Shown piece by piece: positions 21,746-34,063 of a DNA stretch of 64,000 bases (position 1 is its first letter; each line of letters begins with the position of its first letter). The stretch lies in NCBI GenBank assembly GCA_028571685.1, contig CM053166.1:59048111-59112110 (forward strand). Direction: 5' to 3'. The notes under the pieces were generated by a model that was not told where the DNA came from, ran no database searches, and saw only the letters and a program-made list of their open reading frames with translations. The DNA is from Heterohyrax brucei (taxonomy: Eukaryota > Chordata > Mammalia > Hyracoidea > Procaviidae). The translations under genes and the position numbers were made by a program.

Positions 21746-23234
21746 TAATAGGAACTTAGGAAAGACAGTATTGTTCTTTGTTTCCTCTCTCCCTTTCACA
21801 CAGGGCCATGAAAATCCTTGTGAAGCTTTTTAATGTTGTTATACATACAGCCAAAAGCCAAGTGCATGCCATGAGTTATACATACAACCAATAAGAAAAC
21901 TATAATGAAATAGCATTGAAATATCTTTAAACAAATTACTCAGTCAATATAATCTTTGTGTTATCTGTATAATTTTTAACATAATGATATCAGTGTTTCA
22001 ATAAAGCATCAGACTTTGCCAGTTTCTTTACACAATGTTAAAGTGCTGCCTTTGCTTAAGCCTTCGGAAAATGTTTATTTGTTGGTAGAAATGAAGGCAA
22101 TCCCCAAAGTGCTTTTTAATATGAAGAATGGATTGGATTCTTAGTTATAGGTTTTCCTTATAATACATTTTTTGTTTGTTTCTGAACACTATGCTTCAGA
22201 AGAGAAATCAGATTGCAGGAACTGAAGGAAGCTATGAAGAGAAGAAATAAGTAACTGGCCATGTCAAGAAGCCATGAATGACTTCACACAGCTAGTAAAT
22301 CTGTTTCTACTGCAATTAGGATTGGGAATAAAACTGAAAGAAAATCAAAACCAACAAAACCAACAACATCCTCCCAAGAACCATCCTCTTGAAAACACTC
22401 CTCTCCCTCAAAACCACACAAAAAAAATCCAACCAATAATCTAACATCATGCCAAGCATAACAGTTTTGATTTCCAATTAACGTGAAGTAATCTAAATGC
22501 AATGGGTTTTGTAGCTCTAAAGATACCAGAGCTCCAGGGAGAGGGAAATTCAAATGAAGAAGGGTAGGATGAGGCCAATGGGGTAAAACCAAATTTGTGA
22601 GAACATGAAAGGACTTGACACAAAGGTTGTTTACTCAGAAAAGCAAGTTTATCAGTTTGTAAAATAATATCTTCAATGCGTTCCTCTGAAAATAATGAAA
22701 ATTTTGGTTAAGCTCAATGTTATAATCCTCAAATTTTCAAGTTCTTATCTAATATTTCTCTCTATGCTAGTAATTGCTATAATTGCAATGAATAGGTTTG
22801 GTGTTTGTCTGCCATGAGCTCCGTCTTCCACCCATGGTAGCAGGCTCCCTCCTCCTATCCCAATAAGTCAGTTAAGGACCCAGGCCTGGCCACTCTTTTT
22901 TTTTTCCTTTGGCCACAGAGCCTGTTCCAGAGTTTATGAGTCAAAGCTAGCTTGCTCAGGAACCTTTTCTGGGAGTTTTCAAGCAGGAGTGAGAAGAGAG
23001 AAGTCCTCCTTCCATTCATAATCTACCTAAAGTAGGGAAAAATGTCTCAAAGAATGAAGCAGTGAGAAGCAGCAATGATAGGCAGAAGGATCCAATCATC
23101 CTGAGGCCAGCTGTTCTTTGACTGGTCACATGACACAGTACAAGTCGCTTTCTGCTTAAGGTTGTTTGAGTTTTTGTCAACTGCAACTGAAAGAAAAATA
23201 ACATTTTTATTATTTCCATCTTAAGCAAGTAACA
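21746..23234. other. No feature seen
   Basis: About 1.5 kb without a recognised repeat or gene. The 102-residue minus frame at 22284-22592 has no domain I recognise. Confidence 0.45.
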
Positions 23235-23455
23235 ATGCTTGTTGGGTGCTTACTATGTGCCAGACACTTGCTACATAATAGCCCTGTGGTCATCATGGTA
23301 ATCTTAATAAGTAGTAATATTCTCTATGTGAAGGAATGAAGGACCTAAGAAGTTACGTAAATGGCCCAATGTTACACACTAATAAAAGGCAAGATTTGTA
23401 ACTTGATTTCACTCAACCCAAAGCAGGCTCTTTACCAGTAACAAATCATGCACTA
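23235..23455 (+). mobile_element. MIR SINE
   Basis: TTGGGTGCTTACTATGTGCC, ACTTGCTACATAATAGCCCT and AATGTTACACACTAATAAAA follow the MIR order. Confidence 0.75.
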
Positions 23456-23620
23456 TATGCTTTTGTTGGTTTTCTGAAGCACAGCCTATTCTACCTTGGG
23501 CCACACCTATTAGAATCAATTTTGAACTCACAAATTTTGTTCTCAATCTTGAATTCAAAACTCTTCTCTAATATTTACATTAGGTTCAATCCTATGAAAT
23601 TATTGAGATGTGACCAGTTT

Positions 23621-23715
23621 TTTTTTTAAGCCAAAAAAGTTTTATTTGGCATATATTCAAAAAAGGAAAAAGAGAGAAGCTGACAAACATGCTGTCACAG
23701 CTGTGTCTGTCCAAG
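23621..23715 (-). pseudogene. Ultra-short poly(A)-tailed retrocopy of an unknown transcript
   Basis: On the minus strand, about 75 bases of non-repeat sequence end in AAATAAAACTTTTTTGGCTT and then a run of A. That is a polyadenylation signal about 15 bases before a poly(A) tail. It is flanked by imperfect 14-base repeats (GATGTGACCAGTTT at 23607-23620 and GACGTGACCACTTT at 23716-23729). I infer a 5'-truncated LINE-mobilised copy of a messenger 3' end. The source gene is not recognised. Confidence 0.5.
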
Positions 23716-23744
23716 GACGTGACCACTTTTGACCTGTAGGAATG

Positions 23745-23850
23745 GCAAGTTCATACAGTTCAGCCTAACAGCTCTGTGACACAATGCACATTATTTACCC
23801 TTTTTGAGCCTCACTTTCTTAATCTATTAAATGGTGCTGTCTTAGCCTAA
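23745..23850 (-). mobile_element. MIR SINE fragment
   Basis: AACAGCTCTGTGACACAATG and TTGAGCCTCACTTTCTTAAT correspond to the reversed MIR core. Confidence 0.6.
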
Positions 23851-24054
23851 GCAGATTCTGAGATAATCAGTTTGTCAACAGGCTCTGAGACAAGGATTTA
23901 GGTACAATTTACTCATTTGGGAGCATTTTATAGGAAACTCAGTAAGGAAGTGAGGGAAAGTGAGGCACAGAACAGAAAAAGCCAATAAAAGGTATGTCGG
24001 CTGTGGATAAGGCCTCAGTTTTGCTGGGGACTTTAGGGAAACACTAGATAGTAC

Positions 24055-24228
24055 ACTGAAAACCTGGTGACATAGTGGTTAAATGCTACAGCTGCTAACC
24101 AAAAGGTTGGTAGATCAAATCCACCAGGCACTCCTTAAAAACTCTGCGGGGTAGTTCTATTCTGTCCGTAGGGTCATTGTGTGTCAGAATCAACTCGATG
24201 GCAGCAGGTTTGATTTGGTTTCAGGTTT
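24055..24228 (+). mobile_element. AfroSINE, short subtype
   Basis: ACCTGGTGACATAGTGGTTA to CAACTCGATGGCAGCAGGTT, with TTTGATTTGGTTT tail. Confidence 0.88.
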
Positions 24229-24548
24229 AGGTACAACATGTTTTGAAATCATTCCTCCCAAGATCCAAAGAAACTGGAGTATTTGCCCACCTACTCTTGT
24301 TGCTCATGCAGTGAGGGATATTTCTGGAATAGTAACTCCACTGCACTTTCAGCCCACACTTCAGTGCAGACTGAGCAGGTTCTTACAGTCATAGAATGTC
24401 TCCAGACAAAGAGATGAAGGAAGCAGGACCTGCATGGGAAGATTCTGTAGGTGACTTTTGAAATGGATTACGGAATATGAGCTGAGCATTGACACTGACT
24501 GCTATAGACAGTATTGCCATCACTTAACAGGACTTTTGGTAAAGATAA

Positions 24549-24588
24549 CATGCACACAGACACACAGACACACATATACACACATTAC
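24549..24588. repeat. (CA)n-rich microsatellite
   Basis: CACACAGACACACAGACACA and similar, imperfect. Confidence 0.7.
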
Positions 24589-24625
24589 ATATTTGCCAAA
24601 GTAGCCAATTAATTTAGTTGGAGGA

Positions 24626-25012
24626 TGTGATGGTTAATTTGTTGTGGCAACTCAGTTTGGTTATGGTGCCCTGTTCCTTGATCGAACACTAGTAGAGCTG
24701 TTGTTGCGAAGATACTTTGTAGATATAATTAACATTTATACCCAGTTGACCGTAAGAAAAGGAGTACACTCCATAATGTTGGTGGACCTCTGCCGATAGA
24801 CTGAAGGCCTTAAGAGTAAAAACTGAAGTTTCCAAGAGGAGAAGGATTCTGCCTCAAGACTGTAAGATAGACATCCTGCTGGAGCTTTCAACCTGCTGCA
24901 TGTCCTATAAAATTCACACTTAACAGCCTCCATCATCATGTGAGGCAGTTCCTTTAAATAAACTGCTTTCTCCTATTGGTTCTATTTCTTTAGAGAATCC
25001 TGACTGATACAG
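24626..25012 (+). mobile_element. LTR, MLT2-like (ERVL)
   Basis: Starts TGTGATGGTTAATTTGTTGT and ends GAGAATCCTGACTGATACAG. Both ends and the internal CCTCCATCATCATGTGAGGC segment match the ERVL/MLT2-type LTR layout. AAATAAACTGC near 24956 provides the polyadenylation signal. Solo LTR; no internal retroviral sequence adjoins it. Confidence 0.72.
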
Positions 25013-25129
25013 AGGGTAAGGGCCAAATTAAATAAAAAGGCTCTAAAGTATCTCCTAGACGTATAATCTCAGTTGTTTGATTACTAAGCATTTTATCTGC
25101 ACAAATAAGCATAACTATGTTATAAATAT

Positions 25130-25545
25130 CTGACTTTCTCTTTGTGTTACATGTATGGGATTGTACTGAACATACTGTTCTGCTTCCCTCTTTTACTGTA
25201 TCTTGGACATTTTTCTCTGTCAGCCCATTCTTTGCAATGGCTACAAAGAGTGCATGACATTTCACTGTGTGGATTTATTGTGACTTGTTTAATCTTTACA
25301 CTGCTGATGAACACTTGTTTTCAGTTTTTCACTACCTGATCTTATAGGCAAATTGCCGTACCCTTAAGCAACTGTGCTTGTAGGATAAATACCTGTTAGT
25401 GGAACTGTTGGGCACAGGAATGCATGTATTTATGTATTTTTGATAAATATTGACGAATCGGCCTACAGGATCTTGCTCCAACTTACACACTCGCCAACAG
25501 CATGCAAGTCATGATTTCTGCATATCTTTGCCAGTACCACTTAAA
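25130..25545 (-). mobile_element. Old L1 3' fragment
   Basis: CACTGCTGATGAACACTTGT, GTAGGATAAATACCTGTTAG, TGGAACTGTTGGGCACAGG and CTTGCTCCAACTTACACACTC followed by GCCAACAGCATG are the reversed order of old L1 ORF2/3' sequence. Confidence 0.65.
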
Positions 25546-25557
25546 TTCTTTAGCTGC

Positions 25558-25978
25558 TGTTGTAGATTGAATTGAGTCCCCCCCCTCCCCAAAATGTGCT
25601 GTAAATCCTAACCCCTACATGTGTGATTTTGGGAATAGGTTTTCTTATGTTATTTTAATGAAGCAAGATTAATGTAGGCCGTATTTTAAATCAACTTCTT
25701 TTGAGATCTAAAAAGATTGCATTGAACAAACAATGAAGTAAGCAAGTAGAAATGGGAGAAGATAGATACCACATCACATGGAGTCTCCAAGGAACCAGGG
25801 AACTGAAACTGAAAAGAGACAAGGACCTTCCCCCAAAGTCAACAGGGAGAGAAAGCCTTATGCTATAGGCAGCACCCTGAGATCAGATGTCTAGCCACCT
25901 AAATGGTGAAAAATAAATTTCTGTTAAAGTCACCCCACTTGTGGTGTCTCTGTGATAGCAGCACTAGATAACTAAGTG
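25558..25978 (+). mobile_element. LTR, MaLR/ERVL type
   Basis: Starts TGTTGTAGATTGAATTGAGT followed by CCCCCCC and ends GCAGCACTAGATAACTAAG, with AAAAATAAATTTCTGTTAAAG near 25910. Same general pattern as the 17481 LTR but a different subfamily. No clear target duplication. Confidence 0.75.
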
Positions 25979-26079
25979 ATGCTATTTAGGGAAGTATTTG
26001 ATAGTTTCAAAATTGTGCGATGAGCTTTTGCTTCTTTTAAATTACAATGATGGATAAAATAATGAAGATTCATCATGTG

Positions 26080-26215
26080 TTGATTCATCCAACCAGTGTG
26101 TGTCATCAGCTACTATGTGGCAGCATTGTGCAAAGGCTGAGGACTCAGTTATGAATAGAACAGTTGTTCCTGATCTCATGGAACTTAAGTACAGCAATTA
26201 CAGGTTTATAAATAC
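26080..26215 (-). mobile_element. L2 LINE 3' fragment
   Basis: AGCTACTATGTGGCAGCATT, CTCAGTTATGAATAGAACAG and CCTGATCTCATGGAACTTA match the reversed L2 3' end. Confidence 0.65.
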
Positions 26216-26224
26216 AGTTATCTT

Positions 26225-26610
26225 CAGTACTTCAGTGGAAAGCCACAACGAGAGAGGGTACCATGCTGTGGTTAGCTCCTTTTCAGTTTGCCCTGATTCA
26301 TGGCTACCCGATGCACAACTGAACAATGGGCTGCTGGGTCCTCTGTCATCTCTATGATCTGCTGTGGATCAGATCATTGTGATTTATAGGGCTTTCGTGG
26401 ACTGATTTTCAGAAATCGATCCTTAGGCTTTTCTTGTTAGTCCATCTTAGTGCAGAAGCTCCAATGAAACTTGCTGAGTATCAGAGCAATGTGCAAGCCT
26501 CCACTGATAGATGCCTGGTGGCTGTGTATGAGGTGCTTTGACTGGGAATCAAACCTTGGTCTCCCACATGGAAGATGAGAGTTCTACCACTGAGCCACCA
26601 GTTGCTAATG
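26225..26610 (-). mobile_element. tRNA-Gly-headed SINE with RTE-like tail
   Basis: On the minus strand the head reads GGTGGCTCAGTGGTAGAACT then CTTCCATGTGGGAGACC and a B-box-like GGTTTGATTCC. The body CGATTTCTGAAAATCAGTCC and the tail GTTGTGCATCGGGTAGCCAT follow. The body aligns along its length with the 21325-21628 copy, and the tail resembles the RTE 3' end (TTGTACATAGGGTCGCTATG). More complete than the other copy. Confidence 0.7.
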
Positions 26611-26969
26611 ATGTCCTGCTCAAATTCCCTTACCCTTGGCACTTCAGAGGACACTGGTTTTCTTTGGCCACCAGTGCCCACTTTGCCCTCAATGTAGCAG
26701 GACAGAAGTGACAAGAAAATAATGCTTCCCTGGGAGCATCCCTCAACCAATAGTTGACTGGAATTTGTGTCTAAATTCCCCAGCTCTCTTCTGTCTTGGG
26801 TAGAACAATTCTGAGATGTATGTACTACATTGGCTCCCAGAGTTCCTCAGTGGAATTGAGCTCAAGTCACTCACAGTGAAAGCAGGCAGCTTTGTTGACT
26901 GCTTTTCTTTCTTGTGTTACTTTACCACTGATACTGATACTGGATATTTCTTTCACTACCCAAAGAAAG

Positions 26970-27172
26970 TACTTGTGGGTCATGCAGATAGTTAAGTGTT
27001 TGACAACTAGTTGAAAAACTGGTAGTTCAAAACCACCCAAAGATTCCTTGGGAAACAGGCCTGATGATCTGCTTATGAGCTGCTTTTGAAAACCCTGTGG
27101 AGAAGTTCTAGTGTGCACACATAGGGTCACCATGAATAGGAATCAGCTGACAACCAGCAATAACAACAACAC
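26970..27172 (+). mobile_element. AfroSINE-related SINE with (AAC)n tail
   Basis: GTGGGTCATGCAGATAGTTA head, CTGATGATCTGCTTATGAGC middle, AGGGTCACCATGAATAGGAA tail and AACAACAACAC end. The middle and tail differ from most AfroSINEs here, as in the copy at 37620-37822, so this may be a distinct subfamily. Confidence 0.7.
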
Positions 27173-28867
27173 AAGTCTTCCTCTCAAGTTAGCTTCTGGG
27201 GGAATCCAAATTAAAGCCTGTGACTAACATTCATTTTACTTTGATGAATTGTTTTGTAACTCATCCTCACTCCTATAGGTGTGATTCATAATTTCTGCAA
27301 TTTACAATCCAGAAAATAGTAGTGGCTTTCTAGGAGAGTCCTAAGAGCTCACTTCGAAAAATATCTCTCAGACTCAGAGAGTTTGTAATAAACAGTGGAG
27401 GTCTTAGTCTCAAATGGTTAAAGGAAACTTTTCAAAGCATTCCTAATGGTATTTATTCTTCCACAGCTCAAAATAATCTTAGCCTGAAGTGTAGGGGTCT
27501 TTGCTCTCATTTGAATATTGTGTTTTCTCTAGAGTGAGAAAGTGAAGCATCCTGGATATGACAGATGACAGATGAGTACACCCTTTGCCCTCTGGAATTT
27601 TTTAATATGCAACAATTGGCATGCTTGGTGTCCAGTTTTAAGTCTTTACAACCATCTATAGTCTTACCTGAGTGATATGTTTTAAAAAGCTAGTGGTCTA
27701 TTTTATTATTATTATTTGCCTAATTCTGCCCAAGTGACATGACTGCGAATATTTAGGGTTTATTTGGAGTCTCCAAATTTAATCTCATCAAATAGTCAGT
27801 GACCAAACTGAAAAGATTTCTTTGTCCCTAGTTGATTGACTAAACATGAAATTCCATAAAGCTACTACTGTCCTGTGAACTGTGAGCCTACAATACATGG
27901 AATTAATTTGTTTCAACAAAACCTTGTAGGACCAATTATATGTCATGACTTTTAGATACAGTGCAGTCATACTTCCTGAGCCAAAATAATTTTATCTTAA
28001 AGTTGGAATGCAAATGAGAGTTATTCTTCAGATTTTACTTACTTAAATTTCTACCCCCTGAGGGATGTGAGGGAGAGGAAGGGACAAAAATAAAGGGCCC
28101 ATTTTAGAAATCAAGTTCTTTAGAAGCAGTGTGGGTAGAAAGGATGTATATGATTTCAGGGGCAAGCAGAGGCCTTGACCATTGTTGTCCAAGAAGTGCT
28201 GGTGGAGAGTACTTTGGAGCAGATTGTTCCCATAATAAGGCCATGAGGGTCATCTTTGTGGCCAGTTCTGTTGCAAAATGGAAAGGCAAGTTTAAGACAA
28301 CAGTACAGAAATAACAGAACCAGTAACATAACTTCATAGACACTTTCTAGTTTTAGCAAGGGTACGTAGGGCACAACCCAACTTTAGTTGAATTTCAAGG
28401 TTTCTGAAAGGAGATGATGATGCCTTTAAGGACAGAGCAAACAGGAGAGAAGGAAGCATCTTTCCTGACCCTCTAGATCCGTGTCCTCTCAGAGTTTCTC
28501 CTGCATCTCACCTTCCCCCTGCTGCACTAAATATCACAAGGCTGTCATAGAGGAGAGAAGGGATCAAAGTGACTGCTATCTGCAGAAGTTTATGTATGTA
28601 ATTCTTGGTAGATTTTAGTAACACAGATGCTATCTGGAAGCCCCAAGCTTTGAAAACCTTTTTACAGAAGGTTTAAGGGTAAACCTGATTTTCTTGGATC
28701 TAGACAGACTTTACATAGGGGATGATGACTAATGCAACAATTCATTCTTCATCACATGTTCTGTCATCAAATAGGTGACAGTTTGTACATTCAGAAATTG
28801 GAATTGCTTTAGGGAAACAAAGGAGCTTTATCTACTATCTTTTAGTTATAAAATAAAATAAAATATG
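27173..28867. other. No feature seen
   Basis: About 1.7 kb with no recognised repeat, the longest such stretch in the window. Open frames up to 79 residues, no domain. Confidence 0.45.
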
Positions 28868-29348
28868 TTGCTTTGATAACTAAGGTGTGCCTGACTCAAG
28901 CCATGTAGTATTTTCAGTTGCTGCATATGCATGGAAAAGCTGGACAATGAAAAACAAAGACAAGAGAAGCATTGATGTATCCAAATTGTGATGTTGGCAA
29001 AAAAAATATTCAATATACCGTGGACTTCTAGAAGAAGAAACAAATCAGTCTTAGAAGAAATACAACTAGAATACTCCATTAGAAGTGAGGATGACAAGAC
29101 TTTGTCTTGCTTACTTTGGACACATTTTCAGGAAAAACCAATTACTAGAGAAGTACATCATGTTTTGTAAAGTAGAAGATCAGGAAAAACAAACAAAATT
29201 CTTAATGAGATGGACTGACAAGATTGCTTCAAGAATGGGCTCAAACATACCATAGATCATGAGGTTGGGGCAGGACCTCGAAGTGTTTCATCATTATACA
29301 TAAGGTTGCAGTGTGTCAGAGCTGGCTCCAAGGCAACTGACAACAAAG
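28868..29348 (+). mobile_element. RTE LINE 3' end
   Basis: The decayed C-terminus of the RTE reverse-transcriptase frame (frame near 28988-29170, with AKKIFNIPWTSRRRNKSVLE) is followed by the 3' tail GCTCAAACATACCATAGATC, ATAAGGTTGCAGTGTGTCAG and AACTGACAACAAAG. 5'-truncated. Confidence 0.82.
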
Positions 29349-29620
29349 AAGTTACAAATTAGAAAGATATCAGTTCTATAGGAAATAATGAGTTACAAGA
29401 TAGTAAACTGAACCTACTTTTTCTGCTTGGCATGAATCAAAAGTAGTAACTTCTTGCACTTAAGTGATTTTCTCACGTTTGTACTTCTGGTTCCATCAGA
29501 TTTCTTATACTGCTTCATTCTTTATTTAAATTCTGAATGTTCTGCACCTCATGTATCTCTAAATGGCTTCTACTCATTTTATTAATTTGTTTGCTATTAC
29601 CTAATGGATAGTGATGTATA

Positions 29621-29819
29621 CAGTGAAACCTGTGAAAGCTGTAACTCTCCAGGACACCTGTTTTTTTTTTTTTTTTTCCTGGATCTCATAAGATTTTTGC
29701 CTGTGACAGGGTGCAGTTACCACTTTCCTATCACTCTCTATTTAGTGGAAAATATGAGAGCTTTCCTTCTCTGACAAGTTTCCACCTTACACAGGTTTAC
29801 CCTTTCATAGATTTTACCA
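29621..29819. mobile_element. MITE with TA flanks (Tc1/mariner or Tigger-like)
   Basis: The left end CAGTGAAACCTGTGAAAGCT and the right end CTTTCATAGATTTTACCA are imperfect inverted repeats. TA flanks both sides (29619-29620 and 29820-29821). A T17-18 run interrupts it near 29661. A related copy is at 43990-44178. No coding capacity. Confidence 0.7.
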
Positions 29820-29821
29820 TA

Positions 29822-30220
29822 TTTCAATACAGACTCCTCAAAAAAAAATCAGAAATAACTCAATAGCCAAATAAACAGGTTTCTGTATGCAAGTGTTTTC
29901 TGTGTCTCTTGAACTATTTCTTCTCATTGCACCCTTTATCATGCCATTATACCACATATGTGCATATATTTTGCAGATAGAGGTAGACACAGACACAGGC
30001 GAAAAGTCAAACAGATACAAAGATCTAAACAGTGAACAGTTTTTATTGAATTTTTGTTCTCAGACACTCAATTCCCCTGTTTGGAGGTGATTATGTTTCT
30101 AGCTTTTTTGTGTGTATGTGTGTACTTTCAGAGATATCCTATGTATATCTAAGCAACACACACACACTGGTGAAGAATAATGTGTAGGCATTATCCATCT
30201 GTCTGCCTGTCTATCCATCT
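29822..30220. other. No gene; short GT-rich and TCTG-rich tracts
   Basis: Only minor simple-sequence patches (TGTGTGTATGTGTGTAC near 30107, ACACACACACAC near 30156, ATCTGTCTGCCTGTCTATCC near 30196). Confidence 0.5.
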
Positions 30221-31460
30221 AGATCACTCAAAAGCAGTTGCAGCAGTACATCAATGGGAAACCACCAGAAATTTAAGCCTGATTCAGAATAGCATGTGGA
30301 ATGAGGTACAACACTGCTAATGTCAGATGGATCTTGGTTGAAAGCAGAAAATACCAGAAAAAAGATTACCTGTGTTTTATTGACTATGCAAAATCATTTG
30401 ACTGTGTGGATCATAACTAATTGTGGATAACATTGGGAAGAATCAGAATTCCAGAACACTTAATTGTGCTCATAAGGAACCTCGATATAGACCAAGAGGC
30501 AGTCTTTGTGACAGAGCAAGGGGATACTGGTTGTAAATCAAGAAATGTGTGCATCACAGTTGCATCATTTCACCGTACTTATTCAGTCTGTGTGCTCAGA
30601 AAATAATCTGAGAAGTTGGACATCATGAAGAAGAATGTGACACCAGGACTGGTGGACAACTCATTAACAACCTGAGATATACAGAAAACACAACCTTACT
30701 TAATGAAAGTGAAGAGGACTCGAAGCACTTACCAGTGAAGATCAAACACTACAGACTTCAGTATGGACTATGCCTCAACATAAAGAAAACAAAAATCCTC
30801 ATAACAGGGCCAATAAGTAACATTACAATATATGGCAAAAAGATTGAAGTAATCAAAGATTGCATTTTTCTTGATCCACAATCAAAGCCCATGGAAGCAG
30901 CAGTCAAGAAATCAATTAATGTATTGCTTTGGGCAAATCTCCTGCAAAAAATCTCTCTTTAGTGTTAAAAAGCAAAGATGTCACTTTGAGGACAGCGTCC
31001 CCCGAACCAAGCTTTGATATTATCAGTCACCTCATATACACACCAAAGCCGGACAATGAATAAGGAAGACAGAAGAAGAAATGATGTCATTGAATTATGG
31101 TGTTGGCGAAGAATATTCAATACACCATAGACTGCCAGAAGGACAAACAAGTCTGTCTTGGAAGAAATACAACCAGAGTGCCCCCTTAAAAGTGAGGATG
31201 AGAAGACTTCATATCACATACTTAGGCCACTTTATCATGAGGGACCAATCCCTGGAAAAGGACATTGTGCTTGCTAAAAGTAGAGTGCTAGAGAAAAAGA
31301 GAAAGACCTTCATTGAGATGGATTGACATAGTGGCAGCAACAATTGGTTCAAACATAATAACCATTGTGAGGATGACAAAGGACTTGGAAGTGTTTCATT
31401 CTGTTGTACATAGGTCACTATCAATCAAAACTGACTTGATGGCATCTAACAATAATAAGA
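30221..31460 (+). mobile_element. RTE LINE, 5'-truncated, decayed ORF
   Basis: Contains, with several frameshifts and stops, the RTE reverse transcriptase from the CFIDYAKSFDCVDH-type segment (about 30370) through GLCLNIKKTKILITGP (about 30765) to the C-terminal region, then the 3' tail TTGTACATAGGTCACTATCA and AACAATAATAAGAACAACAAC. About 1.24 kb remain of a LINE usually over 3 kb. Directly followed by an L1. Confidence 0.87.
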
Positions 31461-33315
31461 ACAACAACAAAGGCCACCTGATCTTTGACAATTGCCCAAA
31501 TTCCATTAAATGGGGAAAAGACAAATGGTACTGGCAAAACTGGATGTCCATCTACTTAAAAAATGAAACAAGACCCAAACCTCACATCATTCCCAAAAAC
31601 TAATTCAAAAAGGAGCAAAGAACTAAATATAAAACTGAAAACTATAAAGATCATAGAAGAAAAAATAGGGTGAAATGCTAGGATACAAACCATAACTAAC
31701 AATGCATGAACACCAGAAGACAAGCTAAATAATGGATTTTCTGAAAATTAAACACTTATGCTCATCATAAGACTTCACAAAAGAGTACCTACTGACTGGG
31801 AACATTTTTTTCCCTATGAAGTAGTTGACAAAGGTCTAATCTTTAAGGTCTACAGGAAAATCCAGCATCTCTACAACAAAAAGACAAGTAATCCAATTAA
31901 AAAATGAGCAAAGGTTGTGAACAGACACTTCACCAAAGAAAACATTCAGGCACTAAGCAGAGGAGGAAATGCTCATGATCACTAGCCATTAGAGAAGTGC
32001 AAATCAAAACCACAATTAAGTATCATCTGATCCTGACATTACCCTCACTAATTAAATAAATATAAAATAACAAATGTTGGAGTGGTTGCAAGGTGATTAG
32101 AGCTCTTACACACTGCTGGTGGGAATGTAACATGGTACAACCATTTTGAAAAATGATATGGCAATTCCTTAAAAGGGTAGCAATAGAAATACCATATGAT
32201 CTAACAACTCGACTCCTAGGAAAATATCCTAGAGTAGTAGGAGCCATCACATGATTAGACATGCATACCCATGTACATTGCAGTGTTATTCACAATAGCA
32301 AAAAGATGGAAACAACTTAAGTGCTCATTAGTAGACAAATGCATAAACAAACTGTGGTATATACACACAATGGAATACTATGTAACAGTAAAGAAAAATG
32401 ATGAATCTTCAAAATATTTCACTGCATGGATGAATCTGGAGGGCTTTATGTTGAGTGAAATAAATCAATCACAAAAGCACAAATGCTGTATGAGACCACT
32501 ATTATAAAACTCATGAAAAGTTTTCCATACAGAAACAAACAATCTTGGGTGGTTATGAGGCAGGGAAGGGATGGGGAGGGAGAAATCATTAATTAGATAG
32601 CAGACAAGTGTTCTGGTGACGGGAAAGACAATATGTGGTATTGGAAAAGTCAGTACAACTTGACCAAGGAAAAGTCATAGAAGCTTCACAGACACATAAA
32701 CTCCCTGAGGGACTGAGATACTGTGCTGAGGGCTGGGGGCCATGGTCTTGGGGGACATCTAGCTCAACCGGTATAACATGGTCTATAAAGAAAATGTTCG
32801 ACATCCAACTATGTGAGTAGCATCTGGGATTCTTAAAAGCCTGTGAGTAGCCACCTAAGATACATCTACTGGTCTCATCTTGGATGGAGCAAAGGAGAAT
32901 GAAGAAAACCAAAAATGCAAAGGAAAGATTAGTCCAAAGGACTAACAAACCACATCTACCACAACCTCTATTGGACTGCATGCAGAACACCTAGATGGTG
33001 CCTGGCTCCTACCATTGATTGCTCTGAAAGGGATCACAATAGAGGGTCCTGAACAGAGCAGGGGAGAAAGAGTATGCTTCTTAGCTCAAGTAGATATATG
33101 AGACTAAATGGTCAGCTTCTGTCTGGAGGTGAGATGAGAGGCAGAAAGGGACAGAAGCTGGATAAATGGATACAGGAAATGAAGGGTGGCAAGGAGGAGT
33201 GTGCTGTTACATTATAGAGAGAGCAATTGGGGTCATATAAATAAAGTGTGTGCAGATTTTTGAATGAGAAAATGACATACTGTAAACTTTCACCTAAAGC
33301 ACAATTTAAAAAATT
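31461..33315 (+). mobile_element. L1 LINE 3' end (ORF2 C-terminus and 3' UTR)
   Basis: From TGATCTTTGACAATTGCCC (ORF2 C-terminal region) through TGCTGGTGGGAATGTAACAT and ATGGAATACTATGTAACAG to a long 3' UTR (about 32500-33310) ending TAAACTTTCACCTAAAGCAC and an A run. The frames are broken. The 3' UTR shares segments with the minus-strand L1 3' UTRs at 42352-43158 and 45126-45550. Confidence 0.88.
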
Positions 33316-33466
33316 CGAATTCACACACACACACGGACCAGCCTTGCTGGTCTGACACAGACTGGGGAAACCCTGATAATAAGGCCCTCCCAGGCCCTTT
33401 TAACTCAGTACTGAAGTGACTCCTGAGGTTCACTGTTAGCCAAAAATTAGATCTAGAAGGCAAACA

Positions 33467-33632
33467 GAGCCCTGGTGGTACAGTGGTTAAAGAGCTTGGC
33501 TGCTAACCAGTAACAGGCAGCTGAAATCTACCAGCTGCTCCTTGGATATCCTATGGGGTAGTTCTACTCTGTCCTATAGGGGTGTTATGAGTCAAAATCA
33601 ACACGGGTGCAATGGGTTTGGTATTTTTTTGT
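33467..33632 (+). mobile_element. AfroSINE with target duplication
   Basis: AGAGCCCTGGTGGTACAGTG to ACGGGTGCAATGGGTTTGG. Flanks AAGGCAAACAG and AGGGCAAATAA look like a duplicated target. Confidence 0.87.
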
Positions 33633-33878
33633 AGGGCAAATAATAACTCGTGAGGAACATGCTTCATAGTTCAGTCATGTGTAAGAGATTAAACGGGCAC
33701 ACCATCTCAAAAAACAGGAAGGGCAAGAAAACTGGAGGAATAGAAATAGGATACTTGAAGTGGAGAATGGGAGTGTTGACACATTGCAGTTGTCAACCAA
33801 TATCACCAAACAATTGGTGTGTTAATTGTTTAATGAGGAACTAATTTGATCTGTATGCAAACTTTCACTGAAGGAACA

Positions 33879-33906
33879 CAGACCCAGACCCAGACCCACA
33901 CCCACG
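33879..33906. repeat. (CAGACC)n-like hexamer run
   Basis: AGACCCAGACCCAGACCCAC and continuation. Confidence 0.75.
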
Positions 33907-33921
33907 AAACCAAGAACAACC

Positions 33922-34008
33922 AAAGTCATTGTAGTTGAACTTCCCCATAGGGTTTCCAAGAAGCAACTGATAGATCCGAACTGTCAATCTTTTGATTAGC
34001 TCCTGCTT
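33922..34008 (-). mobile_element. AfroSINE fragment
   Basis: GAACTTCCCCATAGGGTTTC to TTTTGATTAGCTCCTGC is the reversed middle of an AfroSINE. Confidence 0.6.
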
Positions 34009-34063
34009 GCAGAAATTGGTTCCTGGAAAGAAGATAAGCACTGAATCAATTAAAGTACAAATT

